DNA from: Herbiconiux sp. A18JL235
Lineage (GTDB): Bacteria > Actinomycetota > Actinomycetes > Actinomycetales > Microbacteriaceae
Assembly: GCF_040939305.1 (NCBI RefSeq)
Contig: NZ_CP162511.1
Coordinates: 2,604,001 to 2,668,000, forward strand
DNA length: 64,000 nucleotides
Direction of reading: 5' to 3'
Shown: positions 43,408 to 52,267 of the stretch, piece by piece
Layout: every line of letters begins with the position of its first letter
Numbering within the stretch: the first letter of the stretch is position 1
Notes under the pieces: model-generated
Seen by the model: the letters and a program-made list of their open reading frames with translations, nothing else
Database searches by the model: none
What the model was told of the DNA's origin: nothing
Made by a program: the position numbers and the translations under genes

Positions 43408-44973
43408 CTACTCCGCCGAGGTCTGCGGTGCGGGGCTGGAAGCCCGCACCGCGGTGCCACGCGACGCGGCGCCGGTGCTCGCGGCGAACGCCTTGCCCGC
43501 GGCGGCGCCGGCGGCCTCGCCCGAGGCGCGGCCCGTCACGATCTCGGCGATGTCGATGCCCACGAGGTCGCGCACGATCTGCATCGAGGTGGCGAGCTGA
43601 CCGGCGACGTTCTCGCCGACCTGCGTCGAACCCGAGCCGTCGTTCGAGATCACCGTCATGTTGGCGATGGCGGCGAGCGGTTCGGATGCGGCACGCACGA
43701 TGGCAGGCAGCTCGGCGATGATCTGCTGACGCAGCAGGTCGTCGGCGCGCTCCTCGAGCGCCTCGGCCTTGGCGAGCGTCGCCTCCGCCTCGGCTGCACC
43801 CTTCACGCGGATCGAGTTGGCCTCTGCCTCACCCTCGGCCCGGAGTGCCTCGGCGGCGGCGATGCGGCGGTTCTTCTCGGCGACACCCTCGGCCTCGGTG
43901 GCCTCCGCCGCCGAACGACGACGGTTGCGGTCGGCGACACCCTCGGCCTCGATGGCCTCGGCCACGGCCTTGCGTCGGTCGCGCTCGGCGTTCGCGGCAG
44001 CGACGGCGGCTGCGGCATCGGCCTGCGCCTTCTTCTCGAGCGAGTAGGCCTCGGCGTCGGCGACGGCGCGGATCTCGGCGTCGAGCTCCTGCTTGCGGAG
44101 GCCGACGCGCTTACCGGCGGTGATCTCCTGCTGCGCGATGACCTCCTGCTGCGAGATCGCCTCGGCCAGCGGCCGCGAGGCGGCGGCCTCGGCGCGCGCC
44201 TTGTCGGTCTCCTTCTGGATCTCGGCGTTCCGCAGGTCGAGCTTGCGCTGCTGCTCGGCGACGGCCTGGTCGGCCTCGATGCGCGCCTCCTCGGAGGTGC
44301 GGCGGGCCACCGACTCGGCGACCTCGGCGACCTGCTTCACGCGGGCGGCCTCAGCACGACCGAGGTCGCGGATGTAGCCGTTGTCGTCGTCGATCTCCTT
44401 GATCTGGAGCGTGTCGATCTGAAGGCCCTGCACGTCGAGCGACTCGCGCACGGCGTCGAGCACCTGACCCTGCAGCGCCTGGCGGTTGGTGATGATCTCG
44501 GTCACCGTGAGCTGACCCACGATCGATCGCACCGAACCCGAGAGCACCTCCTCGGTGGAGGTCTCGATCTGGTCCTGCTGGTTGAGGAAGCGCTGGGCGG
44601 CGGCGCGCACCATCGACTCCGAGCCGCCCACCTTCACCACGGCGACGGCGTTCACCTTGATGGTGATCGCATCCTTCGTCTGGGCGGTGGCCTGCACGTT
44701 GAGCTGGCGGCTGCGCAGCGACAGCTTGAAGTACGCCTCGACGATGGGCTTGACGAATACGCGCGAGCCGAAGACGACGCGCTGGCCGGCGTTCTCGTCT
44801 TCTTCCAGCGGCGTGGTGCCCGGCTTCACCGACTTCTGCCGGGAGGTGACGATGATCGCCTCGTCGGGTTTGGCGACCTTGATGCCGCGTAGCAGCACGA
44901 TCAGCACGATGAGGGCTATGACGACGAGCAGGCCCACGCCGGCGACGGCGAGGAGGGAGTCGAACGAGAACAA
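43408..44973 (-). CDS. Flotillin-like SPFH membrane protein
   Basis: The 521-residue product has one N-terminal helix (about residues 7-29), an SPFH/band 7 domain (about 35-220) and a long charged coiled coil (about 220-420) with the Glu-Ala repeats typical of flotillins. It organises membrane microdomains. In the coiled coil, units such as AEAIEAEGVADRNRRRS and AEATEAEGVAEKNRRIA repeat at about 17 residues. The start is TTG with GGAAAGG upstream; no ATG or GTG is available before the helix. It is the third gene from the ppc side, all on the minus strand. Confidence 0.9.
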   Translation of the reverse strand: MFSFDSLLAVAGVGLLVVIALIVLIVLLRGIKVAKPDEAIIVTSRQKSVKPGTTPLEEDENAGQRVVFGSRVFVKPIVEAYFKLSLRSRQLNVQATAQTKDAITIKVNAVAVVKVGGSESMVRAAAQRFLNQQDQIETSTEEVLSGSVRSIVGQLTVTEIITNRQALQGQVLDAVRESLDVQGLQIDTLQIKEIDDDNGYIRDLGRAEAARVKQVAEVAESVARRTSEEARIEADQAVAEQQRKLDLRNAEIQKETDKARAEAAASRPLAEAISQQEVIAQQEITAGKRVGLRKQELDAEIRAVADAEAYSLEKKAQADAAAAVAAANAERDRRKAVAEAIEAEGVADRNRRRSAAEATEAEGVAEKNRRIAAAEALRAEGEAEANSIRVKGAAEAEATLAKAEALEERADDLLRQQIIAELPAIVRAASEPLAAIANMTVISNDGSGSTQVGENVAGQLATSMQIVRDLVGIDIAEIVTGRASGEAAGAAAGKAFAASTGAASRGTAVRASSPAPQTSAE

Positions 44974-45060
44974 AGGGGCGGCCTTTCCTGAAGGAGCGGT
45001 CGGACAGGTGGAACCGTTCGGGTCGAGATCCAGTGCTCCCAGTATGGCGGGTTTGCCGGC

Positions 45061-45774
45061 TCAGCCCCAGGTGCCGGCGGGCGACGCGTACTCGGGCACG
45101 GGCGTGTAGGCCCAGTGCGAGCCGTTGCCGTAGTGCGAGCTCGCCCACGGCGACGCCCAGATCGCCGCCTCGATCTGCGCCGTGGGCGCCGACGACTCGA
45201 AGCCGGCGACGATGGCCGAGTAGCCCGGGTTGCCGTGCAGCGCGTTGCCCACGTTCTCGGCGGCGATGACGAGGTTCGCGTAGCTGCCGAGGCCGCTGCC
45301 GCCACCCGAGCCCCAGCCGTTGTTCAGCGGGTTGTTGCGCAGCCACCAGTCGTCGGGGCCGTTCTCCTGCCGCATCCAGCGCAGCATCACCGTGATGTTC
45401 GACTCGCTCGTCGGGAACCCCGCCATGTAGAGCACGAGCACGGCCCAGTCGCGGTTGGTGCTGCCCTTCGAGAGGTTCTCGAGGCCCGACGTCGCCCCGT
45501 AGCCGTCTCGGGTCACCGAGACCCCGGTCGCGGTGCCGGGCACGGTGAGCGACTGCAGCTCGTCGGCGAGCGACGAGCCGGAGGCCGCATCGATCGAGGC
45601 CGAGCCCGAATCGACCCCGGGGCCGACCGCCGTCGACGGCGGGGGCGCGAGCATGGTCACCGACGCCAGCCCCACGACGGATGCGGCGGCGGCCACCACG
45701 AGCATCCGCGCCCACACCCGACCCGAGCGGCTACGCCCCGCCCCCGAGCCCGATCGCAGGAAGAAGTTCGACAT
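45061..45774 (-). CDS. Secreted cell-wall protein, possible lysozyme-like enzyme
   Basis: The 237-residue product has a basic N-terminus, a signal-like helix (about residues 22-42) and a globular C-terminal domain from about residue 100. MLRWMRQENGPDDWWLRNNPLNNGW contains a Glu and an RNNPLN motif that recur in glucosaminidase or lysozyme-like domains, but I cannot place the family firmly. The Asn/Gly/Trp-rich composition fits an extracellular carbohydrate-active domain. TAGCGT lies eight bases before the ATG. Confidence 0.65.
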   Translation of the reverse strand: MSNFFLRSGSGAGRSRSGRVWARMLVVAAAASVVGLASVTMLAPPPSTAVGPGVDSGSASIDAASGSSLADELQSLTVPGTATGVSVTRDGYGATSGLENLSKGSTNRDWAVLVLYMAGFPTSESNITVMLRWMRQENGPDDWWLRNNPLNNGWGSGGGSGLGSYANLVIAAENVGNALHGNPGYSAIVAGFESSAPTAQIEAAIWASPWASSHYGNGSHWAYTPVPEYASPAGTWG

Positions 45775-45782
45775 CGCGCCCC

Positions 45783-45788
45783 ACGCTA
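45783..45788 (-). promoter_or_regulatory. Candidate -10 element, leaderless type
   Basis: TAGCGT on the minus strand ends eight bases before the ATG at 45774, slightly farther than in the other cases. Confidence 0.4.
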
Positions 45789-45815
45789 CCCCTCCCGCGC
45801 GGGGGCGGGCGCAGG

Positions 45816-48527
45816 TCAGCCGGTGTTCTGGAGGCCGGCGGCGACGCCGTTCACGGCGAGCAGGAGCAGGCGGTGGGCGGCGTCGTCGCGGTCGGCGCTG
45901 CCCGAGGCGCGCACCGACCGCAGGGCCCGCAGCTGCAGCAGCGACAGGGCGTCGACGTAGGGACTCCGCAACCGCACCGCGCGCCGCAGCACCGGGCGGT
46001 CTTCGAGGATCTCCTCGTGACCGCTGGTGCGCCGCACCCAGAGCGCGGTCAGCTCCATCTCCTCCTGCACGAGAGCGGCGAGGTCGTCTCGGTCGCCGAG
46101 CGCCAGGTACCGTTCGGCGATGCGCGCATCCGTCTTCGCCAGCGACATCTCGACGTTGTCGATCATGGAGGCGAACAGCGGCCAGTGCGCGTAGGCGTCG
46201 CGCAGCAGCTCGACGTCGTCCACGGCGGCGAGCGCCGAGCCGAGCCCGAACCAGCCGGTGAGGTTGATGCGCGCCTGGGTCCACGAGAACACCCATGGAA
46301 TGGCGCGCAGGTCTTCGAGCGACTCAACCGAGAGGCCGCGGCGGGCCGGGCGCGACCCGAGAGCGAGCAGCCCGATCTCCTCCATGGGGGTGACCTGGGC
46401 GAACCAGGGAGCGAACCCGTCGGCCTTCACGAGCTCGAAGAAGCGGATGCGCGACGCCTCGTCCATGGTCGCCGCCACCTGGGCGAAGCGCTCGGCCGCC
46501 TCCCGGTTGCGCTCCTCGTTCGAGGGGCTGGAGGCGAGCAGGGTCGCCGCGGCCATCTGCTCGATGTGCCGGGCGGCGATGGCCTTGTCGCCGTACTGCG
46601 CGAAGATCACCTCGCCCTGCTCGGTGAGCTTGAACCTGCCGTCGACCGACCCGGGCGGCTGCGCCAGCACAGCCTCGTTGGCGGGCCCGCCGCCACGCCC
46701 GAGCGCTCCCCCGCGCCCGTGGAACAGCGTCAGCACGATGTCGTTCTCGGCAGCCCAATCGGCGATGCGCGACTGCGCCGAGTACAGCGCGAGCGTGGCC
46801 GAGACGGGCCCGACGTCCTTCGACGAGTCGGAGTACCCGAGCATCACCTCGAGCTTCCGCCCGGTGGCGGCGAGGCGTGCCTTGACCGGCTCGAGCTCGA
46901 TCATCTCGCTCAGGATGCGCGTCGAGGCCTGCAGGTCGTCGAAGGTCTCGAACAGCGGGATGACGTCGAGCGTGGGTGCGGCCTCGGGCGACCCGAGTGC
47001 CGCGGTCGCCAGCTCGTACACGTTCGCGAGGTCGGCCGACGATTGGGTGAAGGAGACAATGTAGCGACGTGCGGCGTCGACACCGTAGCGGCCCTGCAGG
47101 TACGAGATGGTGCGGAAGACCTCGAGCACCTCCCCGGTCATCTCGGCGCGCTCGTCGACCGGAGTGCCGGCGCGCACCTCCTCGAGGGCCTGCCGATGCA
47201 CCTTCGAGTGCTGCCGCACCTCGAGCTCGGCGAGGTGGAAGCCGAAGGTCTGCACCTGCCATACCAGGTTCTGCAGCTCGCCGTCGGCGCTGCGGCTCGC
47301 GCCGCCCTCGCGCAGCGACTCCTGAACCACACGCAGCTCGGCGAGCAGCTCCTCGGGGTCGGCGTAGCCGAGCGGCGACTCGCCGCGCCGCGTGGCCGCG
47401 ATGCGCTCGGCTATCACGAGCACGGCGCGGCGGTGCGGCTCGTTGGGGGCGCGGGTGCCGATCTTCGAGGTGACGTGCGGGGCGATCTGCTCCTGCCGCG
47501 CGGCGAGCTCGCGCAGCGCGTCGCTCGGCGGGGTGTCGGCCTCGTCGAGGGTGAGGGTGCGCCCGATGCGGGTGGCCGCGCGCTCGAGGCCGAGCAGCAC
47601 GTGCTCGGCGCCGATCGCCGCCGCCTCCTTCGTCACCTCGGCGGTGACGAAGGGGTTGCCGTCGCGGTCGGCGGCGATCCAGCTGCCGAGTCTCAGGAAG
47701 GCGGGGGCGACCGCGGGCTTCCGCCCCGCATCCGCCGGCCCCTGCAGCCAGTCGTCGAGGAGACGATAGACGCGCGGCACCGTCTCGAACAGGGTCTGGT
47801 CGAAGATCGACATCGCCGTGCGCACCTCGTCGAGCGGGGTGGGGCGGGTGAGGCGGAGGGGCGAGGTGCGCCAGAGCACGTCGATGTCCTCGAGCAGGCG
47901 GCGCTCGTTCTCGATCAGGGCGATCGAGAAGGGCTCGGCGGCGTCGCGCTCGTCGAGCAGCTCGCTGATGCGGCGGATGGCCGAGGCGATCGCGCGTCGG
48001 CGGGCCTCGGTGGGATGCGCGGTGAGCACCGGGTGGAACCGCAACGACTGCAGGCGCTCGGCTGCGGCCTCGGGCCCGAGCTCGGCGCGCATGCGCTCGA
48101 TGGCGGCGGGGAGGGAGTCGGGTCGCGCGGAGGTGTCCGAGGCGAGCCCCGCGCCTCCTGCGGCCCCCAGCCGCGCCTGCAGTACGCGCACCCGGTGGTG
48201 CTCCTCGGCGAGGTTGGAGAGGTGGAAGTAGCAGGTGTACGCGCGAGCCACCTGCTCGGCGCGCTCGCTGCTGAACGACTCGACGAGCGCCTCGGCGTCT
48301 TCGATCGACGCGTCGCTGTCGCGCTCGTAGGCGTGGATGACGAGCGCGCGCAGCCGCTCGACGTCGTCGAGCAGCCCGTCTCCGCCCGCCTCGGTGAGCA
48401 CGCGCCCGAGGAGCGAACCCAACAGACTGACGTCGGCGCGGAGGTCGCTGTCGACCTCGTCGCTCACGCTCTGCCGGGTGAGGTCGAGGGAGGCTGTCGT
48501 GGCGGGTGGTTCGAACTCGCTGGTCAC
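45816..48527 (-). CDS. ppc: Phosphoenolpyruvate carboxylase
   Basis: The 903-residue product converts PEP and bicarbonate to oxaloacetate, replenishing the TCA cycle. Diagnostic segments are LTAHPTEARRRA with the catalytic His (about residue 166), GYSDSSKDVG (about 562), FHGRGGALGRGGGPANEA (about 602) and the C-terminal GLQNTG that completes the active site. Length and motifs are those of the bacterial enzyme. The start is GTG; TACCGT six bases before it suggests a leaderless message. Confidence 0.96.
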   Translation of the reverse strand: MTSEFEPPATTASLDLTRQSVSDEVDSDLRADVSLLGSLLGRVLTEAGGDGLLDDVERLRALVIHAYERDSDASIEDAEALVESFSSERAEQVARAYTCYFHLSNLAEEHHRVRVLQARLGAAGGAGLASDTSARPDSLPAAIERMRAELGPEAAAERLQSLRFHPVLTAHPTEARRRAIASAIRRISELLDERDAAEPFSIALIENERRLLEDIDVLWRTSPLRLTRPTPLDEVRTAMSIFDQTLFETVPRVYRLLDDWLQGPADAGRKPAVAPAFLRLGSWIAADRDGNPFVTAEVTKEAAAIGAEHVLLGLERAATRIGRTLTLDEADTPPSDALRELAARQEQIAPHVTSKIGTRAPNEPHRRAVLVIAERIAATRRGESPLGYADPEELLAELRVVQESLREGGASRSADGELQNLVWQVQTFGFHLAELEVRQHSKVHRQALEEVRAGTPVDERAEMTGEVLEVFRTISYLQGRYGVDAARRYIVSFTQSSADLANVYELATAALGSPEAAPTLDVIPLFETFDDLQASTRILSEMIELEPVKARLAATGRKLEVMLGYSDSSKDVGPVSATLALYSAQSRIADWAAENDIVLTLFHGRGGALGRGGGPANEAVLAQPPGSVDGRFKLTEQGEVIFAQYGDKAIAARHIEQMAAATLLASSPSNEERNREAAERFAQVAATMDEASRIRFFELVKADGFAPWFAQVTPMEEIGLLALGSRPARRGLSVESLEDLRAIPWVFSWTQARINLTGWFGLGSALAAVDDVELLRDAYAHWPLFASMIDNVEMSLAKTDARIAERYLALGDRDDLAALVQEEMELTALWVRRTSGHEEILEDRPVLRRAVRLRSPYVDALSLLQLRALRSVRASGSADRDDAAHRLLLLAVNGVAAGLQNTG

Positions 48528-48533
48528 CCGTTC

Positions 48534-48539
48534 ACGGTA
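48534..48539 (-). promoter_or_regulatory. -10 element, leaderless type, before a GTG start
   Basis: TACCGT on the minus strand ends six bases before the ppc GTG. Confidence 0.5.
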
Positions 48540-48564
48540 GCGCGCCGTTCGTGCCGGGCTGAAA

Positions 48565-50292
48565 TCAGCTCGCCCGGAGCAGCCCCTGGTCTGCGACGAT
48601 CTGCTTCGACAGCACGGTGTAGCCCTCGCTCTCGAAGAAGACGGTGAGGCGGTCGTCGTCGACGCTCACCACGGTGCCCGGGCCGAAGCGCTCGTGGTCG
48701 ACGGTGGACCCGGCCGCCCAGGGCTCGTCGGCCGAGCCGACGGCGGCGCCGCCCGGCGCGTCGGGTGAGGCACCGGATGCGCGTGGCCCCGTCTCCGGCG
48801 TCTCCCCCGTCGGCACCGCCACGAGGGTCGCCCTCGTGCGCCCGCGCCCCTCGTCGCAGTTGTCGCACCCGCCGCAGAAGTCGGGGGCCTCCTGCCCGAA
48901 GTATCCGAGCAGGAACTGCCGCCGGCAGTCGAGGGTCTCGGCGTACTGCCGCACCATCTCGAGGCGCGACACCCCGATGCGGGTGCGGCGCTCGGCCACC
49001 TCCTCCGCGGCCGCGAAGGCCTTGGCGGGGGTGAGCTGCCGCACGAGATGCACGGCACCGCCCTCCTCGCGTGCCACGCCCGCTTCGGCGAGCAGATCGA
49101 GCTGGCCGCGCAACGCCCTCGTCGACAGGCCGGTCTTCTCGGCGAGGGTGCGCGCATCCGGAGCCGTCTTCGCGGCGCGGAGGGCCTTCACCACCTTCGT
49201 CAGCTTCTCGCGGTTCGGCTTCGAGCTGGTGAAGTAGCGACGGAGACCGAGGTCCTCTTCCCGGTAGTGCAGCACGATCGTGGAGGCGTCGCCGTCGCGG
49301 CCACCGCGGCCGATCTCCTGGTAGTAGTCGTCGGCCGACTCGGTGATGGCCGCGTGCACGACGAAACGGATGTCGGACTTGTCGATGCCCATGCCGAACG
49401 CCGAGGTGGCGACCACGACGTCGAGCCCGCCGTCGCAGAAGGCCTCGAAGACCGCCTCCTTCTTACGCGCCGCCAACGACCCGTGGAACGCCGCAGCCCG
49501 CAGGCCCGCAGTCACGAGGCGCTCGGCGAGCTGCTCGGTGTCACGCCGCGTCGCCACGTAGAGCAGCCCCGGGCCGGCGGCGGCGAGCCCCACGACCTGC
49601 TCGACGACCGCCGCCTCCTTCTCGGAGTCGGTCTCGTGGCGCAGTACGGCGAGGTGCAGGTTCGGTCTGTCGAAGCCGGTCACCAGCACCAACGGGTCCC
49701 GCAGCCCGAGCACCGTCTCGACGTCATCGCGCACCGGGGCCGACCCGGTCGCGGTGAGCGCCACCACGACCGGGTGCCCGAGACGCTCGATCACGTCGCC
49801 GAGGTGCAGGTAGTCGGGCCTGAAGTCGTGACCCCACGATGACACGCAATGCGCCTCGTCGACAACGAAGAGGGTGACGCCGCGGCGTTCGAGCCGCTCG
49901 AACACCTCGTCTTTGGCGAGCTGCTCGGGGGCGAGGAAGACCACGCCGGTGTCGCCGCCCTCGATGGCGGCCCAGGCGTCGGCCTCCTCGGCGTCGGTGA
50001 GTCCCGAGTTGATGACCCGCCCCTCAGGGGCGCCCGGGAGCTCCTCGAGCTGGCGCAGCTGGTCCCACTGCAGGGCGATGAGCGGGCTGACCACCACGGT
50101 GAGCCCGCCGAGAGCTGTGGCGGCCAGCTGGTAGATCGCCGACTTGCCGTGTCCCGTGGGCATCACGGCGAGCACGTCGCGTCCGTCGATCGCGGCGCGC
50201 ACCGCCTCCTCCTGACCGGCCCTCAACTCGCTGAACCCGGCCTTCCGGACGAGGGCGGAGAGGTCTGTCTGAGAGGCGCTGGGGCGGTGCAT
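48565..50292 (-). CDS. recQ: RecQ-family ATP-dependent DNA helicase
   Basis: The 575-residue product is a superfamily 2 helicase with Walker A MPTGHGKS (about residue 42), DEAH box VVDEAHCVSSWGHDFRP (about 137), motif VI region EIGRGGRDGDAS and an RQC zinc site (C...CGGCDNC, about 455-480). A Pro/Gly-rich linker follows and the chain ends in a small beta-rich domain (FGPGTVVSVDDDRLTVFFESEG). An HRDC domain is not apparent. The ATG was chosen because the frame upstream runs antisense to the DEAD-box gene. It is divergent from that gene with a 69-base gap. Confidence 0.92.
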   Translation of the reverse strand: MHRPSASQTDLSALVRKAGFSELRAGQEEAVRAAIDGRDVLAVMPTGHGKSAIYQLAATALGGLTVVVSPLIALQWDQLRQLEELPGAPEGRVINSGLTDAEEADAWAAIEGGDTGVVFLAPEQLAKDEVFERLERRGVTLFVVDEAHCVSSWGHDFRPDYLHLGDVIERLGHPVVVALTATGSAPVRDDVETVLGLRDPLVLVTGFDRPNLHLAVLRHETDSEKEAAVVEQVVGLAAAGPGLLYVATRRDTEQLAERLVTAGLRAAAFHGSLAARKKEAVFEAFCDGGLDVVVATSAFGMGIDKSDIRFVVHAAITESADDYYQEIGRGGRDGDASTIVLHYREEDLGLRRYFTSSKPNREKLTKVVKALRAAKTAPDARTLAEKTGLSTRALRGQLDLLAEAGVAREEGGAVHLVRQLTPAKAFAAAEEVAERRTRIGVSRLEMVRQYAETLDCRRQFLLGYFGQEAPDFCGGCDNCDEGRGRTRATLVAVPTGETPETGPRASGASPDAPGGAAVGSADEPWAAGSTVDHERFGPGTVVSVDDDRLTVFFESEGYTVLSKQIVADQGLLRAS

Positions 50293-50349
50293 GGCAGTCA
50301 GCCTGCCACCGTGCCGCCGGAAGCGGAGCGGCGGGAGGCGCATCCGTTC

Positions 50350-50355
50350 TACCCT
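50350..50355 (+). promoter_or_regulatory. -10 element, leaderless type
   Basis: TACCCT ends six bases before the ATG of the DEAD-box helicase at 50362. Confidence 0.6.
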
Positions 50356-50361
50356 TGACAC

Positions 50362-52200
50362 ATGTCCACCCCCAGCACCACCACAGTCCCCGCCACGGAC
50401 GACGCCCCCGCGCCGCTCACCTTCTCCGACCTCGGGCTCGACGACGCGGTGCTGAAGGCGCTGAAAGACGTCGGTTACGAGACGCCCTCGGCCATCCAGG
50501 CGGCGACCATCCCGCCGCTGCTCGAGGGGCGCGACGTGCTCGGCACGGCGCAGACGGGAACGGGCAAGACGGCGGCGTTCGCGCTGCCGATCCTGTCTCG
50601 GCTCGAGCTGTCGCAGAAGACCCCGCAGGCGCTCGTGCTCGCCCCGACGCGCGAGCTGGCGCTGCAGGTGTGCGAGGCGTTCGAGCGCTACGCCGCCCAC
50701 CTGCGCGGCGTGCACGTGCTCCCCGTCTACGGCGGGCAGGGCTACGGGGTGCAGCTGTCGGCGCTGCGCCGAGGCGTGCACATCGTGGTGGGTACCCCGG
50801 GCCGCATCATGGACCACCTCGACAAGGGCACCCTCGACCTCTCCGAGCTCAAGTACCTCGTGCTCGACGAGGCCGACGAGATGCTCAAGATGGGCTTCGC
50901 CGAAGACGTCGAGACCATCCTCGCCGACACGCCGGACGACAAGCAGGTGGCGCTGTTCTCGGCGACGATGCCGGCGCAGATCCGCCGCCTGTCGGGGCAG
51001 TACCTCAAAGACCCCGAAGAGATCTCGGTGAAGTCGAAGACCACGACCTCGGCGAACATCACCCAGCGCTACCTCGTGGTGTCGTACCCGCAGAAGGTCG
51101 ACGCGCTCACGCGCATCCTCGAGGTCGAGAACTTCGAGGGCATGATCGTCTTCACCCGCACGAAGAACGAGACCGAGACCCTCGCCGAGAAGCTGCGCGC
51201 CCGCGGCTACTCCGCGGCGGCGATCAACGGCGACGTGGCGCAGGCACAGCGCGAGCGCACGGTGAACCAGCTGAAGTCGGGCAAGCTCGACATCCTGGTG
51301 GCGACGGATGTCGCGGCCCGCGGCCTCGACGTCGACCGCATCAGCCACGTGGTGAACTTCGACCTGCCGATCGACACCGAGTCGTACGTGCACCGCATCG
51401 GCCGCACCGGCCGCGCCGGTCGCACGGGCGACGCCATCAGCTTCGTCACCCCGCGGGAACGTCGGATGCTCACCTCCATCGAGAAGGCCACCCGCCAGCC
51501 GCTCACCGAGATGAAGCTGCCGAGCGTCGACGACGTGAACGCCACCCGGCTCACCCGCTTCGACGACGCCATCACGGCGGCGCTCGCCGACCCGGAGCAG
51601 ATCCAGCTGTTCCGCGACATCGTGGGGCACTACACCCGCCACCACGACGTGCCCGAGACGGATGTCGCGGCAGCGCTCGCGGTCGTGGCGCAGGGCGACA
51701 CGCCGCTGCTGCTCGAGCCCGAGCCCGAGCGGGAGCGCGGGTCGAGGTTCGACCGGGAGCGCGGCGGTGACCGCGGCGACCGTCCGGAGCGCGGCTCGCG
51801 CGACGGCGGATCGCGCGACGGCGGCGACCGCTACGATCGCGACACGCGCTCGGGCGACCGCGGCGACCGGCCCGAGAGGCGCGCACGCGGCGGCGCCCCG
51901 ATGAAGACCTACCGCATCTCGGTCGGCAAGCGCCAGCGCGTCGAGCCGCGCCAGATCGTGGGGGCCCTGGCCAACGAAGGCGGGCTGCGGCGGGAGGACT
52001 TCGGGGCGATCCAGATCCGCCCCGACTTCTCCCTGGTCGAGCTCCCCGCCGACCTGCCGAACGACGTGTTCCGCCGGCTGAAAGACACCCGCATCAGCGG
52101 CCAGCTCATCGACCTCAAGCCCGACCGCTTCAACTCCTCCGCCAAGCGCCCCGACCGCCCCGGCCGCGACACCGACCGCCCCCGCCGCGACCGCTACTGA
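50362..52200 (+). CDS. deaD: DEAD-box RNA helicase with DbpA RNA-binding domain
   Basis: The 612-residue product has the full DEAD-box core: Q motif GYETPSAIQ, Walker A AQTGTGKT (about residue 66), PTRELALQ, DEAD in VLDEADEML (about 168), SAT (about 198) and HRIGRTGRAGRTG (about 344). A Gly/Arg/Asp-rich disordered stretch (about 455-512) with GDRGDRPER repeats precedes a DbpA-type RNA-binding domain (about 515-585) and a basic tail. It should remodel rRNA or mRNA, typically in cold or ribosome assembly. The message is probably leaderless. Confidence 0.95.
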   Translation: MSTPSTTTVPATDDAPAPLTFSDLGLDDAVLKALKDVGYETPSAIQAATIPPLLEGRDVLGTAQTGTGKTAAFALPILSRLELSQKTPQALVLAPTRELALQVCEAFERYAAHLRGVHVLPVYGGQGYGVQLSALRRGVHIVVGTPGRIMDHLDKGTLDLSELKYLVLDEADEMLKMGFAEDVETILADTPDDKQVALFSATMPAQIRRLSGQYLKDPEEISVKSKTTTSANITQRYLVVSYPQKVDALTRILEVENFEGMIVFTRTKNETETLAEKLRARGYSAAAINGDVAQAQRERTVNQLKSGKLDILVATDVAARGLDVDRISHVVNFDLPIDTESYVHRIGRTGRAGRTGDAISFVTPRERRMLTSIEKATRQPLTEMKLPSVDDVNATRLTRFDDAITAALADPEQIQLFRDIVGHYTRHHDVPETDVAAALAVVAQGDTPLLLEPEPERERGSRFDRERGGDRGDRPERGSRDGGSRDGGDRYDRDTRSGDRGDRPERRARGGAPMKTYRISVGKRQRVEPRQIVGALANEGGLRREDFGAIQIRPDFSLVELPADLPNDVFRRLKDTRISGQLIDLKPDRFNSSAKRPDRPGRDTDRPRRDRY

Positions 52201-52267
52201 CCGCGGCGGGCGCCCCGCGGGCACACAGACATGGCGAGGGCACGCCAGCGCGGGCGCGGGCGCGCGC

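Noticed and set aside
50293..52224. Upstream extension of the recQ frame to 1219 codons
   Set aside because: The extension lies antisense to the DEAD-box helicase and is Leu/Arg/His-rich; recQ starts naturally at 50292.
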